Assembly: GCF_900106525.1 (NCBI RefSeq)
Contig: NZ_FNOG01000006.1
Span: 377,390 to 441,389, forward strand
DNA length: 64,000 nt
Direction: 5' to 3'
Source of the DNA: Lysobacter enzymogenes
GTDB taxonomy: Bacteria > Pseudomonadota > Gammaproteobacteria > Xanthomonadales > Xanthomonadaceae
The notes beneath the pieces are model-generated. The model ran no database searches. It saw only the letters and a program-made list of their open reading frames with translations, and was not told where the DNA came from. Position 1 is the stretch's first letter, and each line of letters opens with the position of its first letter. Made by a program: the position numbers and the translations under genes. Below, piece after piece: positions 7,811-17,719 of the stretch.

Positions 7811-9178
7811 TCAGGCGTCCGCCGGCAGCGGGCCCAGGCGCTCGCGCACCACGGCGTCGACCGCGTCCCAGTCCAGGCTGTCGAGCGAATCGTGGCCGCG
7901 GGTCAGCTCGACCAGCAGCTCGCGCTGGCGCTGGCCGCGCTCGAACGCGACCTCGTAGGGCATGCGGTGGAAGGTCACCATCGCGTAGCGCGGCATGAAG
8001 CGCTCGGGATGGCGCTGGGCCAGCTCGCGCTCCAGCGCGCGCTGCAGCAGGTAATCGTCGTCGTCGACGCGGTCGCGCATTTCCAGGTAGTTCTCCAGCG
8101 CCATCGCCTGGATCGCGCGCGCGCTGGGCAGGCGCTGGCGCTGGAACGCGGCGAACGCCTGCGCGCGGTCGCCGCCGGCGAGCAGGCGCTCGGCCAGGGC
8201 CACGCAGTCCTCGAACGCGCAGTTCATGCCCTGGCCGTGGAACGGCACCATCGCGTGCGCGGCGTCGCCGAGCAGCACGGCGCGGTCGTCCAGGTGCCAG
8301 CGCTCCAGGTACAGCGTCGCCAGCAAGCCGGCGGGATTGCGCTCGAAGTCGCGCTCCAGCTCGGGGATCAGCGCCAGCGCATCGGCGAAATCGCGCTGGA
8401 ACAACGCGCGCGCCTCGGCGCCGTCGCGCACGGTCTCGAAGCTGGGATCGCCCTGGTTGGGCAGGAACAAGGTGACGGTGAAGGTGCGCTCGTCGTTGGG
8501 CAGGGCGATGCACATATAGCGCCCGCGCGGCCAGATGTGCAGGGCGTTGGGCTCGATGCTGAAGCCGCCGTCGGGCGCGGGCGGGATTTCCAGTTCCTTG
8601 TAGGAGTGGCCGAGGAATTCGGTGCGCTCGCCCAGGTCGGTGACCTGGCCCATCGCTGCGCGCAGCGCCGAGCCGGCGCCGTCGGCGCCGACCAGGCTGT
8701 CGAACGCGACCTCGTGCTCGCTGCCGTCGCGGTCGTCGTGGAAACGGGCGATGCGCGCGTCGAAATCCACGCCGGACAGGCCGCGATGGAAATGCAGGTG
8801 GGCGCCGGCTTCCTGCGCGATCTGCAGCAGGATCAGGTTGAGCTCGCCGCGGTGCACCGACCAGATCACCTCGCTGTCGTCGCGGCCGTAGCGTTGCAGG
8901 TCGGTGCGGCCATCGAGGAAGTGGACCATGCGCCCGCGCATCATCACCGCCTGCGCCATCACCGCCTGGTCGGCGCCGGCCAGGCGCAGCGCGTGGCGGC
9001 CGCGCTCGGCCAGGGCGAGATTGATCGAACGCCCGCCCTGGTAGCCCTTCAGGCGCGGATCGCCGCGCTTCTCGTACACGTCCACCTGCCAGCCGGCGCG
9101 GGCGAGCAGGGTGGCGAGCAGGGCGCCGGCGAGGCCGGCGCCGATGAGGGTGATGTGTTGCGGGGCGGTGGCGTTCAA
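7811..9178 (-). CDS. kmo: Kynurenine 3-monooxygenase
   Basis: A 455-residue FAD-dependent aromatic hydroxylase. The Rossmann motif GAGLAG at residues 13-18 is followed by the DVYEKRGD strand that ends in the ribose-binding acid. The second FAD motif LLGDAAHAMVPFHGQGMNCAFED is complete, and GYQGGRSINLALAERGRHAL is characteristic of KMO. The enzyme converts L-kynurenine to 3-hydroxykynurenine using NADPH and oxygen, supplying the kynureninase encoded upstream. It is separated from kynureninase by the small GIY-YIG gene. The end of the protein lies one base before sbcB. Bacterial members are often soluble or loosely membrane-associated; I see no clear C-terminal anchor. Confidence 0.95.
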   Translation of the reverse strand: MNATAPQHITLIGAGLAGALLATLLARAGWQVDVYEKRGDPRLKGYQGGRSINLALAERGRHALRLAGADQAVMAQAVMMRGRMVHFLDGRTDLQRYGRDDSEVIWSVHRGELNLILLQIAQEAGAHLHFHRGLSGVDFDARIARFHDDRDGSEHEVAFDSLVGADGAGSALRAAMGQVTDLGERTEFLGHSYKELEIPPAPDGGFSIEPNALHIWPRGRYMCIALPNDERTFTVTLFLPNQGDPSFETVRDGAEARALFQRDFADALALIPELERDFERNPAGLLATLYLERWHLDDRAVLLGDAAHAMVPFHGQGMNCAFEDCVALAERLLAGGDRAQAFAAFQRQRLPSARAIQAMALENYLEMRDRVDDDDYLLQRALERELAQRHPERFMPRYAMVTFHRMPYEVAFERGQRQRELLVELTRGHDSLDSLDWDAVDAVVRERLGPLPADA

Positions 9179-9234
9179 ATCGTATGTCCTGCGGTTTGCC
9201 GCGAAAAACCTGGAGAGCCGAAAGCCCCCAAGCC

Positions 9235-9606
9235 GTCATTCCCGCGAACGCGGGAATCTAGAGACTTCAGCCGGTACTGACGATGTCTTGCCATAAATCC
9301 CGCCAGTCCGGATTGGTTTGCTCGATCAAATCGATCTTCCACTCGCGTTTCCACTTCTTCAGGCGTTTCTCGTGAGCGATAGCGCTTTCCATGGTTTCGT
9401 GGAGCTCGTACCACACCAACCTGGTTACGTCGTACCGCTCGGTGAATCCTTCGTTCAGGTGTTCGCGATGTTGCCATATGCGTTGGATCAGGTTCGAGCT
9501 CACGCCGATGTACAGGGTGCCGCGTTTTGCGCTGGCAAGCAGGTACACAGCGGGAGATCGGGTCACTACGGCCTCTCTCTGGATTCCCGCCTTCGCGGGA
9601 ATGACG
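9235..9606. mobile_element. Possible mini-element: GIY-YIG gene between inverted repeats
   Basis: GTCATTCCCGCGAACGCGGG starts at 9235 and continues AATCTAGAGACTTC. Nearly the same sequence lies in reverse orientation at about 9575-9606 (ending CCTTCGCGGGAATGACG). The two enclose exactly one small gene, whose stop codon is inside the left repeat. The block sits in the kynurenine operon between kynU and kmo. Each arm is itself palindromic (TTCCCGCGAACGCGGGAA). I infer a small mobile or formerly mobile unit. No target-site duplication could be identified with confidence. Confidence 0.55.
9267..9566 (-). CDS. Small GIY-YIG nuclease-domain protein
   Basis: A 99-residue single-domain GIY-YIG protein. 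The GIY half is VYLLASAKRGTLYIGVSSNL, the following helix holds the conserved arginine (NLIQRIWQHRE), and the catalytic glutamate region is MESAIAHEKRLKKWKREWK. The last tract (NPDWRDLW) is typical of the YhbQ/UPF0213-like group found widely in bacteria, whose cellular role is unclear. The likely start is GTG at 9566, giving MTRSPAVYLL. A longer frame running up to 10217 overlaps kynureninase and is rejected. Inverted repeats flank the gene, the 3' end runs into one, and codon use is visibly less GC-biased than in the neighbours, suggesting transfer. Confidence 0.85.
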   Translation of the reverse strand: MTRSPAVYLLASAKRGTLYIGVSSNLIQRIWQHREHLNEGFTERYDVTRLVWYELHETMESAIAHEKRLKKWKREWKIDLIEQTNPDWRDLWQDIVSTG

Positions 9607-9646
9607 GTAGGAGAGGATCGCGGAGGCTCATCCGCGCTCGCAAGTC

Positions 9647-10933
<1,287 letters not shown>

Positions 10934-10996
10934 GGCGTTCCGGCGAAAGACGAGGCGATGGATGAAAGACAGGCGGGCGAGCCGGACATCGCGGAT

Positions 10997-11434
10997 TCAA
11001 TCCTGCGAGGCAGTCGATGGGTCGAGCGATTCGTCGGACGCGAACCGATAACGTCGGTGCAGCGCCTCGATCCAATCCGAACACAGGCTCAGCGCCTGAT
11101 TCTCGTAGATCAATGCGGCATCGTCGGCGAGGTACGCGGCCAGTTCGGCGTGGCCGCTGGCCTGCATCGCCGCGACGAACACCGCCTGCCGCAGTTGCGC
11201 GGACTCGGCCTGCGCACGCTGGACCCGCTGCGCATCCAGGCGCTGCTTGTGGCTTTGCAGCGCGGCATCGGCGCGGATCCACTGGCCGTCGAAGGGCTCG
11301 CGGTCGCGCTGGTCGAGGTAGTCGTCGATGGCCTTGCCGCCGTCGTCGGCGATACGCTCGGCCCAGTCGCGCAGGCTGGCGAGCAGGTCCTGCGGATCCA
11401 GCGGCGGCGGCGCGTGCAGCGTGGCCGGGCTCAT
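10997..11434 (-). CDS. Unknown 145-residue protein of the kynurenine operon
   Basis: I do not recognise this protein. It is 145 residues, acidic, rich in Ala, Gln and Asp, has no signal peptide or membrane segment, and is predicted by eye to be almost wholly helical (for example SHKQRLDAQRVQRAQAESAQ). A conserved-looking C-terminal part reads ENQALSLCSDWIEALHRRYR. It lies 10 bases after the ACMS decarboxylase stop and 63 bases before kynureninase, on the same strand, so it is almost certainly co-expressed with the pathway. A chaperone, adaptor or regulatory role is possible but not shown. Confidence 0.7.
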   Translation of the reverse strand: MSPATLHAPPPLDPQDLLASLRDWAERIADDGGKAIDDYLDQRDREPFDGQWIRADAALQSHKQRLDAQRVQRAQAESAQLRQAVFVAAMQASGHAELAAYLADDAALIYENQALSLCSDWIEALHRRYRFASDESLDPSTASQD

Positions 11435-11444
11435 GCGCGCGCGC

Positions 11445-12455
11445 TCATGCGAAGCGCGACAGCGGCAGGCCCAGCCATTCCAGCGCGGTGCCGTGGTACA
11501 GCCGCGCCTGCTCGGCCTCGGGCAGCTCCAGCGAGGCGATGCCGGCGCCGGGCGTCTGCTCGCCGAGCGGGAACGGATAGTCGGTGCCCAGCATCACCCG
11601 CGACACGCCGCAGGTGTCGAGCAGATAGCGCAGCGCGCGCGGATCGGCGACCCACGAATCGAAATACAGGCGCGAGAGGTAATCGCGCGGATTGCGCGGG
11701 TTGTCGGTGGCGACCAGGTCCGGACGCATGTTGAAGCCGTGCTCGATCCGGCCGATGGTGTAGGGGAAGCTGCCGCCGCCGTGGGCCATGCAGATCTTCA
11801 GCTTCGGCAAGCGCTCCAGCACGCCGCCGAACACCAGGCAGCAGGCCGCGCGCGATTGCTCGGCGGGCATGCCGACCAGCCACGGCAGCCAGTACTTGGG
11901 CATGCTCGGGGTTCCCATCATGTCCCAGGGATGCACCAGGATCGCCGCGCCGAGTTCGCTGGCGGCCTGGAAGAACTCGAACAGCTCCGGCGCGTCGAGG
12001 TTCCACTCGCCGATGTGGCTGCCGATCTGCACGCCCTGCAGGCCGAGCTGGTCCATGCAGCGCTCCAGCTCCTGCACCGCCAGCCGCGGCGACTGCAGCG
12101 GCACCGTGCCGATGCCGGCGTAATGGCGCGGGTAGTCGCGGCAGGTCTGGGCCATGTGGTCGTTGAGCGCCTGATGCAGCTCCAGCGCCTGATTGGCGCG
12201 GGCCCAATAGCTGAACATCACCGGCACGGTGCTGATGACCTGCACCTGCACGCCGAAGCGCGCGTAGTCGTCGATGCGTTCCTGCGGATCCCAGGTCTTG
12301 GACCAAATCTCGCGGAAGAACTTGCCGTCCTTATAAATGCGATGGCGGCCGTCGTCGGTGTGGTGGATCACCGGAAAACGGTCGTCGCCGAACTTGCGCG
12401 CCAGGTCGGGCCAGTCGCGCGGCAGGTAATGGGCGTGGGTGTCGATCTTGAGCAT
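11445..12455 (-). CDS. 2-amino-3-carboxymuconate-6-semialdehyde decarboxylase
   Basis: A 336-residue metal-dependent amidohydrolase-superfamily decarboxylase. The N-terminal HxH zinc ligands are His7 and His9 (KIDTHAHYLPRDWP). Later family segments are IGSHIGEWNLD, ILVHPWDMMGTPSMPKYWLP, and the metal aspartate in VMLGTDYPFPLGE. These match ACMSD (NbaD-type), which converts 2-amino-3-carboxymuconate semialdehyde to 2-aminomuconate semialdehyde with release of CO2. Length equals that of the Pseudomonas enzyme. It starts 7 bases after the stop of the dioxygenase that makes its unstable substrate, which supports tight coupling. ACMSD diverts flux away from quinolinate and NAD synthesis into catabolism. 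Confidence 0.94.
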   Translation of the reverse strand: MLKIDTHAHYLPRDWPDLARKFGDDRFPVIHHTDDGRHRIYKDGKFFREIWSKTWDPQERIDDYARFGVQVQVISTVPVMFSYWARANQALELHQALNDHMAQTCRDYPRHYAGIGTVPLQSPRLAVQELERCMDQLGLQGVQIGSHIGEWNLDAPELFEFFQAASELGAAILVHPWDMMGTPSMPKYWLPWLVGMPAEQSRAACCLVFGGVLERLPKLKICMAHGGGSFPYTIGRIEHGFNMRPDLVATDNPRNPRDYLSRLYFDSWVADPRALRYLLDTCGVSRVMLGTDYPFPLGEQTPGAGIASLELPEAEQARLYHGTALEWLGLPLSRFA

Positions 12456-12462
12456 CGCCGCC

Positions 12463-12993
12463 TCAGGTGTCGGGCATCGCGTAGCGCGCCGGGGCCGGGT
12501 TCAGATGGCCGCACTGGGTGCAGCTGCGGTGTTCGCGCGAGGCGTAGAAGCGGTCGAACACCGGCGGGAAGTCGGTTTCGATGTTGCGCAGCTTGAAGAA
12601 TTCCTCGTACAGCTTGTGGTTGCAGCGCTCGCAGAACCACATCAGGCCGTCGTTCTCGTGCTCCAGGCGCTTGCGCTCGATCACCAGGCCGACCGAGTCG
12701 GGCATGCGCTGCGGCGAGTGCGGCACGCGCGCGGGCAGCAGGAAGATCTCGCCGGCGCGGATCGGGATGTCGCGCACCGCGCCGTCTTCTTGAATGCGCA
12801 GCACCATCTCGCCCTCGAGCTGGTAGAACCACTCCGGGCCTTCGTCCCAGTGGTAGTCGGTGCGCTGGTTCGGCCCGCCGACGACCATGACGATGAAATC
12901 GCCGACGTAGATGGTTTTGTTGCCGACCGGCGGCTTGAGCAGGTGGCGGTGCTCGTCGATCCAGGCGTGCAGGTTCAGCGGTGCGGGCAGCAT
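12463..12993 (-). CDS. 3-hydroxyanthranilate 3,4-dioxygenase
   Basis: A 176-residue cupin dioxygenase. The iron ligands are visible as His48, Glu54 and His92 ([17 protein letters not shown] and VPHSPQR). The C-terminal rubredoxin-like iron site of bacterial enzymes is complete: Cys121/Cys124 (CERC) and Cys158/Cys161 (CTQC). It opens the ring of 3-hydroxyanthranilate to 2-amino-3-carboxymuconate semialdehyde. It lies between the RidA-like deaminase and ACMSD with gaps of only 4 and 7 bases. NbaC or HaaO would be the usual name. Confidence 0.96.
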   Translation of the reverse strand: MLPAPLNLHAWIDEHRHLLKPPVGNKTIYVGDFIVMVVGGPNQRTDYHWDEGPEWFYQLEGEMVLRIQEDGAVRDIPIRAGEIFLLPARVPHSPQRMPDSVGLVIERKRLEHENDGLMWFCERCNHKLYEEFFKLRNIETDFPPVFDRFYASREHRSCTQCGHLNPAPARYAMPDT

Positions 12994-12997
12994 GGCC

Positions 12998-13435
12998 TTA
13001 CTCCGTGGCTTCGCCGCGCAGCCGCGCGACGCATTTGAGTTCGATCGCGATCGGCGTCGGCAGCGCGACGATGCCCAGGGTGGTCCGGCACGGGGCGCGC
13101 TCGATGTCGGGGAAATACTCGGCCCACAGCGCGTTGTAGGCGGGAAAGTCGCGGGCCATGTCGGTCAGGTAGACGGTGACGTCGATCAGGTCGTCCCAGC
13201 CCGCGCCGCTGGCTTGCAGCACCGCGCGCACGTTGGCGAATACCGAGCGGGTCTGCAGTTCGATGTCGTAGGCGATCAGGCGGCCGTCGGCGTCGTGGAC
13301 GTTGCCGGGCACCGCGTTGCTGGCGGCGTCGCGCGGGCCGACCCCGGACAGGAACAGCAAGTCGCCGACCCGGCGCGCGTGCGGATACAGCCCGACCGGC
13401 CTGGGCGCGTTGCCGGTGCGGATCGCCTCGCTCAT
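12998..13435 (-). CDS. RidA-family protein, probable 2-aminomuconate deaminase
   Basis: A 145-residue protein of the RidA/YjgF/YER057c family. Family segments are [13 protein letters not shown], the central [22 protein letters not shown], the arginine region [15 protein letters not shown], and the C-terminal [11 protein letters not shown]. In aminomuconate operons a RidA-type protein (NbaF-like) deaminates 2-aminomuconate to 4-oxalocrotonate, and the position here fits that step better than general enamine detoxification. Its ATG overlaps the stop of the carbonic anhydrase gene (ATGA), indicating translational coupling. Specificity is inferred from context. Confidence 0.88.
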   Translation of the reverse strand: MSEAIRTGNAPRPVGLYPHARRVGDLLFLSGVGPRDAASNAVPGNVHDADGRLIAYDIELQTRSVFANVRAVLQASGAGWDDLIDVTVYLTDMARDFPAYNALWAEYFPDIERAPCRTTLGIVALPTPIAIELKCVARLRGEATE

Positions 13436-14097
13436 CGCGGCGAACCGCCGTGGGTGGCGTGCACGCGCGCGATCGCGCGCTCGTAGGCCGGCTGCAGGGT
13501 CTGCGCCGAGTGCACGTTCATGCCGGTGTCGTGGACGCGGCCGTTGCGCAGGCTGTAGACCCAGCCGTGCACGCTCAGCGGCTGATTGCGGGTCCAGGCG
13601 TCGCGCACGATCGTGGTCATGCACACGTTCTGCACCTGCTCGATCGCGTTGAGCTCGCACAGGCGGTCGTGGCGTTCGCTCTCGTCGGCGTGGGCCATGC
13701 AGGTCGCGTGCTTGTCGGCGACGTCGCTGACGTGGCGCAGCCAGTTGTCGGCCAGGCCGACGCGGGTGCCGTGCAGGGCCGCGTGCACGCCGCCGCAGCC
13801 GTAGTGGCCGACCACGATGATGTGCTTGACCTTGAGCACGTCGACCGCGTACTGGATCACCGACAGGCAGTTGAGGTCGGTATGCACCACCACGTTGGCG
13901 ATGTTGCGGTGGACGAACACCTCGCCCGGGGCCATGTCGATGATCTGGTTGGCCGGCACGCGCGAGTCGGAGCAGCCGATCCACAGGTATTCGGGCGCCT
14001 GCTGCTTGGACAGGCGGGCGAAGAAGTCCGGGTCTTCGGCGTTGATGCGCTCGGACCACTCGCGATTGCGTTCGAGCAGATCGTCCAGCGGGTTCAT
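13432..14097 (-). CDS. Beta-class carbonic anhydrase
   Basis: A 221-residue beta-carbonic anhydrase interconverting CO2 and bicarbonate. The zinc ligands and active-site dyad are all present: Cys42, Asp44 and Arg46 in CSDSRVPA, then His98 and Cys101 in GHYGCGGV. Size and sequence match E. coli Can. It has no signal peptide, so it acts in the cytoplasm. It is placed inside the kynurenine operon, overlapping the RidA gene by four bases and 61 bases after the aldehyde dehydrogenase stop. The ACMSD step releases CO2, so a role in handling that CO2, or in general bicarbonate supply, is plausible but inferred. Confidence 0.94.
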   Translation of the reverse strand: MNPLDDLLERNREWSERINAEDPDFFARLSKQQAPEYLWIGCSDSRVPANQIIDMAPGEVFVHRNIANVVVHTDLNCLSVIQYAVDVLKVKHIIVVGHYGCGGVHAALHGTRVGLADNWLRHVSDVADKHATCMAHADESERHDRLCELNAIEQVQNVCMTTIVRDAWTRNQPLSVHGWVYSLRNGRVHDTGMNVHSAQTLQPAYERAIARVHATHGGSPR

Positions 14098-14158
14098 GCG
14101 CGATCCTCCGCAGCGACGGCGAAAGCGGCGGGCGAGGGGCGGTGCGAAGTCATGCAGA

Positions 14159-15586
14159 TCATCCGAGATGGAGGCCGACGTTCTTGGCCTCGGTGAAGAA
14201 ACGCAGGGCCTCGACGCCGCCTTCGCGGCCGAGGCCCGACGCGCCGGCGCCGCCGAACGGCGTGCGCAGGTCGCGTTGCAGCCAGGTGTTGATCCAGACC
14301 ATGCCGACGTTGAGGCGCGCGGCCAGGCGATGGGCGCGGGCGAGGTCGCGCGTCCACAGGCTGGCGCACAGGCCGTAGTCGCTGGCGTTGGCCAGGGCCA
14401 GGGCGTGGGTGTCGTCGTCGAACGGTTGCAAGGTGGCGACGGGGCCGAAGATTTCCTCGCGATTGCTCGCGGTTTCCGGCCCCAGGCCTTCGATCAGGGT
14501 CGGCGCGACGTACCAGCCGGGCCGTTCCAGCGCGGCGCCGCCGCACAGCACCCGGCCGCCTTCGGCGCGGGCGCCCTCCAGCGCGGCGGTGACCTTGTCG
14601 AAGTGCGCCTGCGACACCAGCGGGCCGAGCGCGGTGGTTTCCTCGCCGGGCTCGCCGACGCGCAGCGCCTGCGCGCGTTCGACCAAAGCGTCGCGCACCT
14701 CGGCGTAGATCGAGCGCTCGATCAGGATGCGCGAGCCGCACAGGCAGATCTGCCCGGAATTCTGGAACGCCGAACGCACCAGCACGTCGAGGTTCGCGCG
14801 CCAGTCGCTGTCGGCGAAGATCAGGGTCGGGTTCTTGCCGCCCAGTTCCAGCGAGACCTTGCGCAGCAGCGGCGCGCAGGCCGCGGCGATGCCGCGCCCG
14901 ACTGCGGTGCTGCCGGTGAACGAGACCGCGCGGATCGCCGGGTGCGCGACCAGCGGTGCGCCGACTTCGGCCCCCAGGCCGTGGACGATATTGAGCACAC
15001 CCGGCGGAAAGCCAATTTCGGCGCAGAGCTCGCCCAACATGCTCGCTGTAGCCGGAGTCACCTCCGAGGGTTTCGCCACCACGGTGTTGCCGGCCGCCAG
15101 CGCCGGCGCGATCTTCCAGGTGAACAGGTACAGCGGCAGGTTCCACGGCGAAATCGCCGCGACCGGGCCCAGCGGCTGGCGCAGGGTGTAGTTGAGCCCG
15201 GCCTGGCCGTGGTGGGATTCGCTGGCGAACTGGGTCGCGGCCTGGGCGTAGAAGCGCAGGTTCGACACCGCGCGCGGGATTTCGGCCTCGCGCGCCAGCC
15301 GGATCGGCTTGCCGCCGTCGCGCGATTCGGTGCGGGCGAACTCGTCGTTGCGCGCTTCCAGCGCCGCGGCCAGGCGCTCCAGCCACTGCGCTCGCTCGCT
15401 GTGCGCCAGCGCCGACCAGGCCGGGAACGCGGCCTGCGCCGCCGCGACCGCCGCCTCGACCTCGGCTGCGCCGCCGGCGGCCACCTGCGCATACGCTTGC
15501 GCATTGGCGGGATCGAACACCTCGAGCCAGCGGCCGTCGGCCGCATCGCGCGGCGCCCCGTCGATCCAGTGCCGGAATCTGTGCAT
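14159..15586 (-). CDS. Aldehyde dehydrogenase, probable 2-aminomuconate semialdehyde dehydrogenase
   Basis: A 475-residue NAD(P)-dependent aldehyde dehydrogenase. The catalytic cysteine is Cys281 in SGQICLCGSR, and the general base lies in SLELGGKNPTLIF. Cofactor-binding segments include AISPWNLPLYLFTWKIAPAL and FTGSTAVGRGIA. Within this operon it most likely oxidises 2-aminomuconate semialdehyde to 2-aminomuconate (NbaE/AmnC-like) between ACMSD and the RidA deaminase. It is the first gene of the operon, so the operon promoter should lie just upstream in 15587-15690. Specificity rests on context. Confidence 0.93.
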   Translation of the reverse strand: MHRFRHWIDGAPRDAADGRWLEVFDPANAQAYAQVAAGGAAEVEAAVAAAQAAFPAWSALAHSERAQWLERLAAALEARNDEFARTESRDGGKPIRLAREAEIPRAVSNLRFYAQAATQFASESHHGQAGLNYTLRQPLGPVAAISPWNLPLYLFTWKIAPALAAGNTVVAKPSEVTPATASMLGELCAEIGFPPGVLNIVHGLGAEVGAPLVAHPAIRAVSFTGSTAVGRGIAAACAPLLRKVSLELGGKNPTLIFADSDWRANLDVLVRSAFQNSGQICLCGSRILIERSIYAEVRDALVERAQALRVGEPGEETTALGPLVSQAHFDKVTAALEGARAEGGRVLCGGAALERPGWYVAPTLIEGLGPETASNREEIFGPVATLQPFDDDTHALALANASDYGLCASLWTRDLARAHRLAARLNVGMVWINTWLQRDLRTPFGGAGASGLGREGGVEALRFFTEAKNVGLHLG

Positions 15587-16072
15587 GGCGCAAGCTTAAC
15601 GTGTGGGCCCGGCGGCGCCCATAGCAAGGCCGGGCGGGGTTGGGCCGGGTTTCGCAGAACCGGTGGGGAGTCTGGGAAGTGGAGTCGGATCGGAGCGGAA
15701 AGCGTCGGGACTGAAGTCCCTCCCACAAGAGCGCTCTGCCGGCACTTAGTGCGCGAGAGACCTCTTGTGGGAGGGACTTCAGTCCCGACGCCTTCCGCTC
15801 CGCAGCGACACCGCCTCGCCCCACCGAGTTTGCCGAGTCTGCCCACGCCGTTTGCGTCTAGGTCATTAGTCATGCGCGCAGCCCAGAACCCGCGAAATCG
15901 CCTGCACGTTCGGCGAAATCCGGAGAAAACCGCGCGCCGCCGCGCGCCGGGACGGGCTTTGCGCACTTGACGCATTACTTCGACGCTGCGCACATTCCGG
16001 CGGGGTTCATTCACTCATGCCTCGGCGCACGGCGGCGCGCATGCCCGGGGCCATTCAGGGCGGGACGATCAC
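15587..16072. other. Divergent promoter region with an inverted repeat
   Basis: This 486-base gap separates the leftward kynurenine operon from the rightward TldD/envelope operon. It must hold both promoters and contains a long inverted repeat at 15691-15802 (described separately). I cannot single out promoter boxes with confidence. No AsnC-type regulator of the kyn pathway is encoded next to it. Confidence 0.5.
15691..15802. repeat. Palindromic intergenic repeat, family A, inverted pair
   Basis: The left arm (15691-15730) contains GGACTGAAGTCCCTCCCACAAGA and the right arm (15761-15802) its reverse complement, with about 30 bases between. Each arm has its own small palindrome (GGGACTTCAGTCCC). 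Related copies occur at 28747-28957, 47764-47850 and 56244-56280, always between genes, so this is a dispersed REP-like family. Confidence 0.9.
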
Positions 16073-17701
16073 GTGGACAGACGCAATTTCCTCAGCATGT
16101 CGGGGCTGGGCATCGCCGGGCTCATGATTCCCTTCGGCAATGTCATCGCCGCCGAAGATCTGTTGGCGCCGCTGGATGTGGCCAAGAAGAAGGCCTGGGC
16201 CGATGCGGCCCTGACCGCCGCGCGCGCCGCGGGCGCGAGCTATTGCGATGTGCGCATCGGCCGTTATCTGCGCCAGTTCGTGGTCACCCGCGAGAACAAG
16301 GTCCAGAACGTGGTCAACTCCGAATCCACCGGCATCGGCGTGCGCGTGCTGGTGGACGGGGCCTGGGGCTTCGCCGCGACCAACCAGCTCGGCACCGACG
16401 GCGCGGCCAAGGCCGCGCAGCAGGCCGCGGCGATCGCCCGCGCCAACGCCCGCATCATCACCGCCAAGGTGCAGCTGGCCAAGACGCCCGGCGTGGGCGA
16501 GGTCAGCTGGAAGACCCCGATCCGCAAGAACTCGATGGAAGTGCCGCTGAAGGACAAGGCCGAACTGCTGCTGGGCGTCAACGCCGCGGCCATCGGCGCC
16601 GGCGCCAGCTTCGTCAATTCGATGCTGTTCCTGGTCAACGAACAGAAGTATTTCGCCTCCACCGACGGCAGCTACATCGACCAGGACGTGCACCGGATCT
16701 GGGCGCCGATGACGGTCACCGCCATCGACAAGGCCAGCGGCAAGTTCCGCACCCGCCAGGGCCTGTCCTCGCCGCGCGGCCTGGGCTACGAATATCTCGA
16801 CGGCGCCGCCAGCGGCAAGACCGTGCTGCCGTGCGGGGTGACCGTCTACGGCGATTCCTACGACATGCGCGAGGACGCGGTCGCCGCGGCCAAGCACGCG
16901 CAGCAAAAGCTCACCGCGACTTCGGTCAAGCCGGGCAAGTACGACCTGGTGCTCGATCCCTCGCACACCTGGCTCACCATCCACGAATCCATCGGCCACC
17001 CGCTCGAACTCGACCGCGTGCTCGGCTACGAGGCCAACTACGCCGGCACCAGCTTCGCCACCCTGGACAAGCGCGAGAACGGCTTCAAGTACGGCAGCGA
17101 CCGGGTCAACGTGTTCGCCGACAAGACCCAGGTCGGCAGCCTCGGCGCGGTCGGCTACGACGACGAAGGCGTCAAGACCAAGCGCTGGGATCTGATCAAG
17201 AACGGCGTGCTGGTGGATTACCAGACCATCCGCGACCAGGCCCACATCCTCGGCAAGACCGAGTCCGACGGCTGCTGCTACGCCGATTCGTGGTCGAGCG
17301 TGCAGTTCCAGCGCATGGCCAACGTGTCGCTGGCGCCGGGCAAGGACAAGCTCAGCGTCGCCGACCTGGTCAAGGACGTGGAGAACGGCATCTACATCGT
17401 CGGCGACGGTTCGTTCTCGATCGACCAGCAGCGCTACAACGCCCAGTTCGGCGGCCAGGTGTTCTACGAGATCAAGAACGGCAAGGTCACCGGCATGCTC
17501 GAGGACGTGGCCTATCAGATCCGCACGCCGGAGTTCTGGAACTCTTGCGCGGCGATCTGCGACGACAAGGACTACCGCCTGGGCGGCTCGTTCTTCGACG
17601 GCAAGGGCCAGCCGGGGCAGGTCTCGGCGGTTTCGCACGGTTCCAGCACGGCGCGGTTCAACGGCGTCAACGTCATCAACACCGCCCGCAAGCTCGGCTG
17701 A
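16073..17701 (+). CDS. TldD-type metallopeptidase-like protein with twin-arginine-like leader
   Basis: A 542-residue TldD/PmbA-family protein. The metal motif HExxxH is intact at His304-Glu305...His309 (TIHESIGHPLELDRVLGYEA), followed by the family tract NYAGTSFATLDKRENGFKYG. Unlike the cytoplasmic TldD of E. coli it starts with a twin-arginine-like leader: DRRNFLSMSGLGIAGLMIPF, then VIAAE. Export is therefore likely. TldD and TldE normally form a heterodimeric protease that trims unfolded or RiPP peptides. The next gene, 18 bases on, encodes the TldE-like partner, and a second TldD paralogue follows. Confidence 0.9.
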   Translation: MDRRNFLSMSGLGIAGLMIPFGNVIAAEDLLAPLDVAKKKAWADAALTAARAAGASYCDVRIGRYLRQFVVTRENKVQNVVNSESTGIGVRVLVDGAWGFAATNQLGTDGAAKAAQQAAAIARANARIITAKVQLAKTPGVGEVSWKTPIRKNSMEVPLKDKAELLLGVNAAAIGAGASFVNSMLFLVNEQKYFASTDGSYIDQDVHRIWAPMTVTAIDKASGKFRTRQGLSSPRGLGYEYLDGAASGKTVLPCGVTVYGDSYDMREDAVAAAKHAQQKLTATSVKPGKYDLVLDPSHTWLTIHESIGHPLELDRVLGYEANYAGTSFATLDKRENGFKYGSDRVNVFADKTQVGSLGAVGYDDEGVKTKRWDLIKNGVLVDYQTIRDQAHILGKTESDGCCYADSWSSVQFQRMANVSLAPGKDKLSVADLVKDVENGIYIVGDGSFSIDQQRYNAQFGGQVFYEIKNGKVTGMLEDVAYQIRTPEFWNSCAAICDDKDYRLGGSFFDGKGQPGQVSAVSHGSSTARFNGVNVINTARKLG

Positions 17702-17719
17702 CCGGGGCAGGAGACTACT

